Of a stretch of DNA of 5,048 bases, positions 1 through 4,919 are shown one piece after another. The stretch spans positions 1 to 5,048 of the forward strand of contig JAITJY010000395.1 in assembly GCA_031278675.1 (NCBI GenBank). The letters are read 5' to 3'. The stretch's first letter is position 1. Each line of letters opens with the position of its first letter. Source of the stretch: Bifidobacteriaceae bacterium (GTDB lineage Bacteria; Actinomycetota; Actinomycetes; Actinomycetales; WQXJ01). Under the pieces are notes generated by a model. That model saw only the letters and a list, made by a program, of their open reading frames with translations, did no database searches and was not told the DNA's origin. Made by a program: the position numbers and the translations under genes.

Positions 1-1494
1 AGCGCGGTGCTGGCGCTGGGGTTGGCGGGCGCGCCGTCCTTCGCGCGGCTGGTGCACACCCTGTCAGCCTCGATCGCGGGCCGGGACTTCGTCGCGGCGG
101 CGGCCGTCGCCGGCGTCTCGAAACTACGGATACTGTTACGCCACCTGGTGCCAAACATGGGCGAACAGCTCGCCATCAACATAATGCTGAGCATGGGCGG
201 CACACTGCTGTCCTTCGCGGCCCTGTCCTTCCTCGGGATCGGCGTGCGTGCGCCGGACTACGACTGGGGCTTGCTCTTGAATCAAGGCGTGGCGGCCATC
301 TACCGCAACCCGGCCGGCGCGCTGGCGCCGGCGGTCGCCGTCATTGTGGCCGGACTGGGTTTCAACCTTTTCGGCGAGGGCGCCGGGCAGGTCTTCGGAC
401 ACCAGCAGACCACTTTGCCTTACAAGACCCGTCCCAAGGCCTTGGCGGCCCGCCCCGACCGGCGGCAAGCGGCTGGGGGCGACGACCTGCTCGTCATCGA
501 GAACCTGTCGGTTTCCTTCCCGACTCCGACCGGCTGGTTGACGCCGGTGCGCGGCGTCAACTTGACCATCCGGACGGGCGAGTCCGTCGGGATTGTCGGC
601 GAGTCCGGCGCCGGCAAGAGCCTGACCGCCCTGGCCGCCGCCGCGCTGATTGAGCGGCCCGGATCGGTCAGGGCCGATCGGCTCGAATTCCTGGGGCTGT
701 CGCTGACGGCGCCGCTGGGACGGCATCGGCGGCGGGAGCTGGGGACAACTATGGCGATGGTCTTCCAAGACCCGATGACCTCGCTGAATCCGTCGCTCAG
801 GGTTGGCACGCAGCTTACCGAGGGCGCTATCCAACACCAGGGGCTGCGCCGGCGGGACGCGCTGGCGCGTGCCCTCGCTAAGCTCAAAGACGTCCGCCTC
901 CGCCGCCCGGAACAACGGATCGGCCAGTATCCGCATGAGTTGTCAGGCGGTATGCGCCAGCGCGTGATGATCGCCATGGGCCTGATGGGTTCGCTGAAGC
1001 TGTTGATCGCGGACGAGCCGACAACGGCGCTCGACGCGACAGTGCAGGCGCAAGTCCTCGACGTGATACGGGACGTGCGGGCGAACGAGGGCGCCGCGCT
1101 CATGCTGGTCTCGCACGACATCGGCGTAGTGACCGAGGCCTGCGACCGGGTCCTGGTGATGTACGCCGGCCGGATCATTGAGGACCTGCCGGCGGCGGAA
1201 CTGTTCCAAGGCGCTCGCCACCCGTATACGCGGGCACTTCTGGAGACGGTGCCGGACATGGAAAGCGACACGCGAGCGCCGCTGGCCGTTATTCCGGGCC
1301 GGCCGCCGGACCCCCGTGAGTTCCCGCCCGGTTGCGCCTTCGCTGCCCGCTGTGCCCTGGCGAATGAAACCTGTCTGGCGAACGACCCGGTCTTGGAACG
1401 GTGCGGCCCAGACCATTTGGTCGCCTGCTGGCATCCCCTGGCCCTCACCGGCGAACCGAGTTCGGCTGGTCAATCAGAGGCGGTGGCCGCGTGA
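1..1494 (+). CDS. Peptide ABC importer: DppC-like permease fused to DppD-like ATPase (5' partial)
   Basis: The reading frame is open from the first base, so the true start lies upstream; the GTG at 7 falls inside a permease domain and is not a credible start. The first ~130 residues are the C-terminal half of a DppC/OppC inner-membrane permease. The cytoplasmic EAA loop that docks the ATPase is at about 82-156 and ends in RHLVPN, followed by hydrophobic segments. A linker (about 400-480) leads to a complete ATPase: Walker A GESGAGKS at 598-621, Q-loop FQDP near 763, signature LSGGMRQR near 940, Walker B LLIADEP at 1000-1020, D-loop ALD, and H-loop His at 1114. The oligopeptide-type C-terminal extension follows, with HPYTRALL and five cysteines (codons 1333, 1351, 1372, 1402, 1426). 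ATP hydrolysis would drive import of a di/oligopeptide or similar solute; the substrate cannot be read from ATPases. Such fusions are known in actinobacteria. The next gene overlaps by 4 bases, which suggests translational coupling. Confidence 0.93.
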   Translation, partial: SAVLALGLAGAPSFARLVHTLSASIAGRDFVAAAAVAGVSKLRILLRHLVPNMGEQLAINIMLSMGGTLLSFAALSFLGIGVRAPDYDWGLLLNQGVAAIYRNPAGALAPAVAVIVAGLGFNLFGEGAGQVFGHQQTTLPYKTRPKALAARPDRRQAAGGDDLLVIENLSVSFPTPTGWLTPVRGVNLTIRTGESVGIVGESGAGKSLTALAAAALIERPGSVRADRLEFLGLSLTAPLGRHRRRELGTTMAMVFQDPMTSLNPSLRVGTQLTEGAIQHQGLRRRDALARALAKLKDVRLRRPEQRIGQYPHELSGGMRQRVMIAMGLMGSLKLLIADEPTTALDATVQAQVLDVIRDVRANEGAALMLVSHDIGVVTEACDRVLVMYAGRIIEDLPAAELFQGARHPYTRALLETVPDMESDTRAPLAVIPGRPPDPREFPPGCAFAARCALANETCLANDPVLERCGPDHLVACWHPLALTGEPSSAGQSEAVAA

Positions 1495-2300
1495 GCGGGC
1501 TGGAGTTCTTGGATGTGCGGGTCCGCTTCGGCCGGGGCGCCAAGACCGTGCATGCCGTCCACGGCGTTTCACTCGAGGTGCCAGCCGGCCAAGTGGTCGG
1601 CCTGGTCGGCGAGTCCGGCTCCGGCAAGTCCACACTGGGCCGCACGGCGGTGGGCTTGGCGCCCTTGGACGGCGGATCGATCCTGATTGACGGTCAGCCG
1701 ATCCGTTCCCGCTTCCGGCGCGGGGAACCGCGCCCGGTGCAGATGGTCTACCAGGACCCGTATTCTTCCCTCGACCCCCGGATGACTGTCGGCGACTCGA
1801 TCGCCGAGGCCCTGCCGGTTGCGGCTAGGCGGCGGGCGTCCTCCCGGCGGGCGGAGGTCAGCCGCCTCCTCGATCTGGTCAGCCTCGAAGCCGACTACCA
1901 GGAGATGTTGCCTGGGCGGTTGTCGGGCGGGCAGCTTCAGCGGATCGCCTTGGCGCGGGCTTTGGGCGCCCGCCCCCGCTATGTGGTAGCTGACGAGGTC
2001 ACTTCCGCCCTCGACGTTTCAGTCCAGGGCGCGGTGCTGAACCTAGTCCGCGAGGTCCAGCGGGACCTTGGCTTCGGCATGCTTTTCATCTCGCACAACC
2101 TGGCCGTGGTTCGCTATCTGTCGGACGCCATCGCCGTGATGCGCCTGGGCAAGATTGTCGAGGCCGGGCCGACCGACGAGCTGATCGCCAATCCCCGCAG
2201 CCGGTACACCCGCGCCCTGCTTGCCGCTGCTCCCCACCGCCGGGAACGTGACGGGTTACAAGGTTACAACCGACACGTCGCCCAATCTGATGAGATTTGA
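1491..2300 (+). CDS. Peptide ABC importer second ATPase (DppF/OppF-like)
   Basis: This encodes a 269-residue ATPase, the expected partner of the preceding fused ATPase; peptide importers of this class use two different nucleotide-binding subunits. I chose the GTG at 1491 because it overlaps the upstream TGA (GTGA), has a GAGG ribosome binding site at 1477-1480, and places the first strand (LEFLDVRVRF) correctly. The frame stays open further upstream, but only as a shadow of the first gene. Visible motifs are Walker A GESGSGKS (residues 40-47), Q-loop YQDP (~87), signature LSGGQLQR (from residue 144), Walker B VVADE (D168, E169), D-loop ALD, and H-loop His202. It ends soon after RYTRALLAAAP and lacks the cysteine-containing extension of its partner. 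The last ~20 residues look unlike the family, and the 3' end overlaps a repeated GGTTAYAACCGACA motif, so this tail may have been reshaped. It acts on the cytoplasmic face of the membrane. Confidence 0.93.
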   Translation: MSGLEFLDVRVRFGRGAKTVHAVHGVSLEVPAGQVVGLVGESGSGKSTLGRTAVGLAPLDGGSILIDGQPIRSRFRRGEPRPVQMVYQDPYSSLDPRMTVGDSIAEALPVAARRRASSRRAEVSRLLDLVSLEADYQEMLPGRLSGGQLQRIALARALGARPRYVVADEVTSALDVSVQGAVLNLVREVQRDLGFGMLFISHNLAVVRYLSDAIAVMRLGKIVEAGPTDELIANPRSRYTRALLAAAPHRRERDGLQGYNRHVAQSDEI

Positions 2301-2315
2301 CGGTTATAACCGACA
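2262..2315 (+). repeat. Pair of 14-base direct repeats spanning the end of the second ATPase gene
   Basis: GGTTACAACCGACA at 2262-2275 and GGTTATAACCGACA at 2302-2315 differ at one base and are 40 bases apart. The first is inside the ATPase coding sequence; the second begins two bases after the stop codon. The first copy also lies in an imperfect inverted repeat (CGTGACGGGTT at 2247-2257 against AACCGACACG at 2268-2277). No T run follows, so this is not a typical intrinsic terminator. Confidence 0.6.
2301..2312. promoter_or_regulatory. 12-base perfect palindrome immediately after a stop codon (possible operator)
   Basis: CGGTTATAACCG is its own reverse complement and starts directly after the TGA at 2298-2300. 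Its length and symmetry fit a dimeric regulator site, and a related half-conserved copy lies 40 bases upstream. No promoter hexamers are placed convincingly around it, so a regulatory role is inference. Confidence 0.3.
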
Positions 2316-2393
2316 GATCCGATCTTCCCGGCAGGGGGCTCACGTGGACCTCATAGCCCTACCCGGCTACGACCAGCGCTTGTGGGGCCGAGA

Positions 2394-2447
2394 CCCGGCG
2401 CGCCCGGCACACCCGGCACACCCGGCACACCCGGCGCGCCCGGCGCG
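2394..2447 (+). repeat. Six tandem 9-base repeats (CCCGGCRCR)
   Basis: Six consecutive 9-mers read CCCGGC followed by GCG, ACA, ACA, ACA, GCG, GCG. The GCG units create three copies of the palindrome GGCGCGCC (2397-2404, 2433-2440, 2442-2449); outer copies can pair with each other across the ACA units. Because 9 is a multiple of 3, the block reads as Gly-Ala/Thr-Pro triplets on the + strand and Gly-Ala/Val-Pro on the - strand. Such a block is prone to copy-number change by slippage. Confidence 0.85.
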
Positions 2448-2564
2448 CCTCCCAGTATCATCCCTGGGGACCACTTCTTCGCAACGCAGCTCTCGGTAGA
2501 CTGCCGCTTGCAAGGTTGTTTATGCCGCCCGGCCAACGTCTTGGCTGCGGCTAGTTGGCCTACC

Positions 2565-2571
2565 GAGGAGG
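2565..2571 (+). promoter_or_regulatory. Ribosome binding site of the secreted protein gene
   Basis: GAGGAGG ends four bases before the ATG at 2576. It is close to the ideal anti-16S sequence and decides the start over an ATG at 2555 that lies in the same frame but upstream of this site. Confidence 0.8.
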
Positions 2572-2575
2572 AACC

Positions 2576-3211
2576 ATGAAACCAAGATTAGTTGCCTTAG
2601 GTGTGGCCGCCTTGGCGGCAGCAGTGACGGTAAGTGTGGCCTGGACGCCAGCTAGTGATGCGAGCGGTGCCAGCGTCGAGGCCCGCAGGCTGGCACCAAT
2701 CGCGGCGGGGCAGCCAGGAGATGGTGGAATTAGCAGCGATGATAGTGCTGCGATGCTTGCTGTCGAGCAGGCAATGGAAGCTCACGCTGCGCTGGATCTA
2801 GCTGGGATCCCGGAAGACTTCAAAGATGTGTACGGGGGAGTCACCATTGACCACGTCACCAGTTCACTGGTGGTCCAATACGATGCGTCGGCTGATGCCG
2901 ACCGGGTAGCTCATTTCCTAGACGCCGTGGCTGATCTCGAACTCCAGGGGTATCCCCTGACGCTCAGGGCAGTGGCTTTCACCTGGGACGAACTGTGGCG
3001 GGTGGCTGACATGATCGGCGCGAACTCTGCCGCTTACGCGGCAGAGTTCGGAGTGCCTATCGACGGATTCGCCGTAGGGATCGACCCGGTTGAGGGTACT
3101 GTGTTCGTGGAAACTCCGGCCGCCGATGCGGCTTTGCCCTCCACTGTGGAGGTAAGTGGCATTCCGGTCGAGATTCGAACCGGCGCTCCCCGGGTATCCT
3201 TCGAATTCTGA
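2576..3211 (+). CDS. Secreted protein of unknown function, resembling protease pro-regions
   Basis: This encodes 211 residues. The ATG at 2576 follows GAGGAGG and gives a typical secretion signal: basic MKPR, a hydrophobic stretch to about residue 23, then a small-residue region with possible cleavage after SDA (27-29) or SGA (30-32). An earlier in-frame ATG at 2555 would put seven residues before the basic start. The mature part is acidic and Ala-rich. From about residue 86 it reads YGGVTIDHVTSSLVVQYD, then a helix, then a region ending in strand-like segments (GFAVGIDPVEGTVFVETP). This layout recalls the YGGxxID...VVV pattern of pro-domains preceding actinobacterial S1 proteases, but no His-Asp-Ser protease domain follows. 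A stand-alone pro-domain-like or inhibitor/foldase role is therefore only a guess. Codons 4, 5 and 8 are AGA, TTA and TTA, rare in high-GC hosts. The coding sequence holds several perfect hairpins. No partner gene is evident. Confidence 0.8.
   Translation: MKPRLVALGVAALAAAVTVSVAWTPASDASGASVEARRLAPIAAGQPGDGGISSDDSAAMLAVEQAMEAHAALDLAGIPEDFKDVYGGVTIDHVTSSLVVQYDASADADRVAHFLDAVADLELQGYPLTLRAVAFTWDELWRVADMIGANSAAYAAEFGVPIDGFAVGIDPVEGTVFVETPAADAALPSTVEVSGIPVEIRTGAPRVSFEF
3021..3050 (+). repeat. Perfect 13-bp-stem hairpin inside the secreted protein gene
   Basis: CGAACTCTGCCGC (3021-3033) and its exact reverse complement (3038-3050) are separated by TTAC. The arms encode ANSAA and AAEFG of the protein (residues 149-159). 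No T run follows and the frame continues for another ~160 bases, so it is not an ordinary terminator. In mRNA or single-stranded DNA it would be a very stable structure. Confidence 0.85.
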
Positions 3212-3224
3212 CTTCGTCTCATCC

Positions 3225-3426
3225 GAAAGTGAACCGTTTGCTCCGGCCAGAGGGTCGGCCTCAGCGTTATGTCCGATCCCACTTTCTGCCATCGCGGCGT
3301 CCGGGCACCGGGCTGGGAGGCTAACGCGAAAGTGAACCATCTGCGCAGGTCAGGGCGTTGTCCCTAACATTATGTCCGATCCCACTTTCCATCATCACGG
3401 CACCGCCGGGGCGGGTGGGTAGCTAA
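3225..3426 (+). repeat. Two direct copies of a ~103-base unit with 62-base inverted-end core
   Basis: Each core is exactly 62 bases (3225-3286 and 3328-3389), starting GAAAGTGAACC and ending TTATGTCCGATCCCACTTTC. The outermost seven bases are inverted repeats (GAAAGTG / CACTTTC). By direct comparison 49 of 62 positions agree. The first 11 and last 20 bases are identical, and all 13 differences lie in the middle. A weaker similarity continues through a 40-41 base tail to a CTAA at 3321-3324 and 3423-3426, giving a period near 103. Nothing codes across them convincingly. The second copy runs straight into the DUF4143 remnant. The layout suggests a small non-autonomous element or repeated recognition site. 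Confidence 0.8.
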
Positions 3427-3612
3427 TCCGAAGGCCGTCGGGCTGATCCGGAGACTGTGATCAGCTACCTGCGGGCGCTGAGCGAAGCTTTCCTGCTAGC
3501 CCGGCTACGTGGCAGAAACCTGTATCAAGACCGCTTGATCCCGGGGGTCGCGGAGAACATTGTCTGGGCGGAGTTGCGCAGGCGTGGCTACGATGTCACC
3601 GTGGGGTGGGTC
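3427..3612 (+). pseudogene. Remnant of a DUF4143-type AAA ATPase gene
   Basis: After the in-frame TAA at 3424-3426 the frame reads ADPETVISYLRALSEAFLLARL and, after a short join, AENIVWAELRRRGYDVTVG. Both blocks match my memory of the C-terminal domain of DUF4143 ATPases: the winged-helix-like tVxxYLxaLxeaFLl segment, and the xENiVyxELlrRGYxvxVG segment that precedes the EVDF nuclease-like motif. The AAA (Walker A/B) domain is missing. Some 25-30 residues normally found between the blocks are absent, and the EVDF part is replaced by sequence running into the end of the neighbouring reductase. A GTG at 3457 is available but has no ribosome binding site. I read this as a decayed fragment with truncated ends and an internal deletion. 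Intact relatives are of uncertain function and are often present in many copies in a genome. Confidence 0.65.
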
Positions 3613-3616
3613 AGGC

Positions 3617-4408
3617 CTATGGGCCGTATTGCTTCATCATCTCTTGGAATATGTTCTTCATGGCCAGGATGCCTTCCTGCCGCTTCGCGGTGTCGAAATA
3701 ACGTCCGACGGTAGCTACGGCTGCCTCGCCGCTGAGAACGGTGGACTGCTTGCCGAACGCCTCGAAGGCGGCTTCGACAACCTCGCGCGCGACTTGGAAA
3801 CCCGGAGTGCCCGGTGGCACATCTTGGAACTGCTGGCCTATCGTGTTGCCCGGCAAGACTGCGAGCACGTCAATCCCATAATCAGTCAGTTCAGCCCACA
3901 ATGCCTCCGCCAGCGTGAACAAATACGCCTTCGTGGCCGAATAGGTCTGAATGTACGGCGTGCCAACCACGCCGCCGCTGGACGAAACCAGCACAATGCC
4001 GCCCTTTTGGCGCGGGACGAAACGTTTGACAAAGTGCAGCGTCAACGCCAGCGCATTGCGCACATTCAAATTGAGGCGATAAAGCTCATAGTCAATGTCC
4101 AAGTCCTGGACCGGTCCCAGTGAGGCCAGGCCAGCGTTGTAGACCAGGAAGCCGACATCCAGGTTATTGGTCGCTTCCCGAACGCGCTCCAAGACATCGT
4201 CACCGCCCAAATCTAGCGGCAATCTGACAGTTTCGACCCGGTATTGGTCTTCTAGTTCAGCGCATTTGGCCGCCACCTTTTCCGCCCGGCGCGCAATCAC
4301 CACGACGTTGATGCCGCGCGCTGCCAGGTAGCTCGAAAACTCGCCGCCTATCCCTTCGGAGCCGCCGGCCACCACAGCCCATGGTCCGTACTTTTCGCGA
4401 AAACTCAT
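3617..4408 (-). CDS. Short-chain dehydrogenase/reductase (SDR family)
   Basis: This encodes a complete 263-residue classical SDR, a cytoplasmic NAD(P)-dependent oxidoreductase with a Rossmann fold. The ATG at 4406-4408 follows AAGGAAAAG and sits at the normal N-terminus, MSFREKYGPWAVVAGGSEGIG. The cofactor motif is AGGSEGIG (14-21; the usual first Thr is Ala). ARR (39-41) after the second strand suggests NADPH preference. NAG is at 91-93. Likely catalytic residues are N115, S143, Y156 and K160 (YSATK). A proline-glycine follows at VLPG. The overall pattern fits the DltE/YqjQ-like group (COG0300), whose substrates vary widely, so no substrate is proposed. The gene is monocistronic as seen. Its 3' end meets the DUF4143 remnant head-on within a few bases, and its 5' side faces the 54-base repeat array. 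An upstream - strand frame through the array ends in a TAA that overlaps its ribosome binding site. Confidence 0.92.
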   Translation of the reverse strand: MSFREKYGPWAVVAGGSEGIGGEFSSYLAARGINVVVIARRAEKVAAKCAELEDQYRVETVRLPLDLGGDDVLERVREATNNLDVGFLVYNAGLASLGPVQDLDIDYELYRLNLNVRNALALTLHFVKRFVPRQKGGIVLVSSSGGVVGTPYIQTYSATKAYLFTLAEALWAELTDYGIDVLAVLPGNTIGQQFQDVPPGTPGFQVAREVVEAAFEAFGKQSTVLSGEAAVATVGRYFDTAKRQEGILAMKNIFQEMMKQYGP

Positions 4409-4541
4409 TTCTTTTCCTTAGCACGTCTTTGTGTCACGTTTGCGTCTGGCCGGCCGGCCAACGCCATATTCCATATTCAACAATACTAGCCCAACTAGCC
4501 AACCGAAACCTTTGCGCCTGCGCCGAGTTTCGCCTACCCGA
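4409..4541. other. Leader region of the SDR gene with a 14-base palindrome
   Basis: This stretch lies between the reductase start and the 54-base array. It contains TGGCCGGCCGGCCA (4447-4460), a perfect palindrome, and a tandem CCATATT (4464-4470, 4471-4477), with ACTAGCC repeated just beyond. It is more A/T-rich than its surroundings and is the likely place for the reductase promoter on the - strand, but I found no convincing -35/-10 pair. The palindrome would lie in the 5' untranslated region or near the promoter and could be a regulator site; that is inference. Confidence 0.4.
4411..4419 (-). promoter_or_regulatory. Ribosome binding site of the SDR gene
   Basis: On the - strand AAGGAAAAG precedes the ATG, with six bases between AAGGA and the start codon. 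It supports the chosen start. Confidence 0.65.
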
Positions 4542-4803
4542 GGTCCCCGCAAAATCTCGGAGCGAAGCGGCCAGAGTTTGTGGGGTGAGTCTCGGGGTCC
4601 CCGCAAAATCTCAGAGCGAAACGGCCAGAGTTTGTGGGGTGAGTCTCGAGGTCCCCGCAAAATCTCGGAGCGAAACGGCCAGAGTTTGTGGGGTGTGGCT
4701 CGGGGGCCCCGCAGAATCTCGGAGCGAAACGGCCAGAGTTTGTGGGGTGAGTCTCGGGGTCCCTGCAAAATCTCGGAGCGAAACGGCCAGAGTTTGTGGG
4801 GTG
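4542..4803. repeat. Five 54-base tandem repeats, each a potential hairpin (VNTR-like)
   Basis: Units begin at 4542, 4596, 4650, 4704 and 4758; the last is incomplete. Each holds CCCCGCAAAATCTC, a 15-base loop, and GAGTTTGTGGGG. These arms pair over 12 positions with one G.T pair and a two-base AT bulge. The right arm is identical in all five units. The two left-arm changes (A to G in unit 4, C to T in unit 5) both keep pairing as G.U. Other differences fall in the loop or the inter-unit spacer. Since 54 is a multiple of 3, four frames stay open across the array; none has a codon pattern that clearly indicates selection on protein. The array sits between two divergently oriented genes and resembles minisatellite-like intergenic repeats. 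The degenerate GAGTTT at about 4526-4531 may be the trace of an older unit. Confidence 0.9.
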
Positions 4804-4849
4804 TCTTTAGCAATGTTCTGAATAGTTGCGACAGCTTTCGCCGCGCCCT

Positions 4850-4878
4850 TTGACACCGCCGCTATACACCGGCATACT
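4850..4878 (+). promoter_or_regulatory. Predicted sigma70-type promoter
   Basis: A perfect -35 hexamer TTGACA (4850-4855) is followed after 17 bases by CATACT (4873-4878), which matches the -10 consensus at four of six positions. Transcription would start near 4885, about 35 bases before an ATG with an AAAGG ribosome binding site. It lies just right of the 54-base array. Confidence 0.5.
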
Positions 4879-4919
4879 CAACGGTGATCAAGACCGACTC
4901 ACGCGAAAGGCCTATCACC

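Larger units (their letters stand above)
2301..2575. other. Intergenic spacer between transporter and secreted protein gene
   Basis: These 275 bases hold the palindrome just after the transporter, a block of six 9-base repeats (2394-2447), and the ribosome binding site of the next gene. The repeat block keeps several frames open on both strands. The only notable frame (GTG 2382 to TGA 2577-2579) would give Gly-X-Pro triplets and overlaps the next ATG as ATGA, but it has no ribosome binding site. I see no strong intrinsic terminator. A TAGACT at 2497-2502 resembles a -10 box but lacks a good -35. Confidence 0.6.

Noticed and set aside
136..1473. Long open frames on the - strand across the first transporter gene
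   Set aside because: They are antisense to a protein with all ABC motifs, are rich in Arg/Pro/Gln as expected for shadows in GC-rich DNA, and show no family motif.
1..1494. The permease-ATPase fusion as a sequencing or frameshift artefact
   Set aside because: The two domains are joined in one frame by a plausible linker, and fusions of this kind are known in actinobacterial peptide transporters.
2394..2447. The 9-base repeats as a CRISPR array or iteron origin
   Set aside because: There are no spacers, the unit is far too short for CRISPR, and no DnaA-box-like or Rep gene context is present.
2475..2502. A promoter TTCTTC ... TAGACT ahead of the secreted protein gene
   Set aside because: The -10-like TAGACT is reasonable, but the -35 matches only two of six consensus bases, so it is not listed as a feature.
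3225..3389. The GAAAGTG/CACTTTC units as a complete insertion sequence
   Set aside because: The interval holds no transposase frame, inverted ends are only seven bases, and I saw no target-site duplication.
3560..4123. A 187-residue + strand frame across the reductase gene
   Set aside because: It lies antisense to a complete SDR with catalytic residues in place and has no ribosome binding site or recognisable domain.
4542..4803. The 54-base repeats as a CRISPR array
   Set aside because: Units are contiguous with near-identical sequence throughout; there are no unique spacers and no cas genes.
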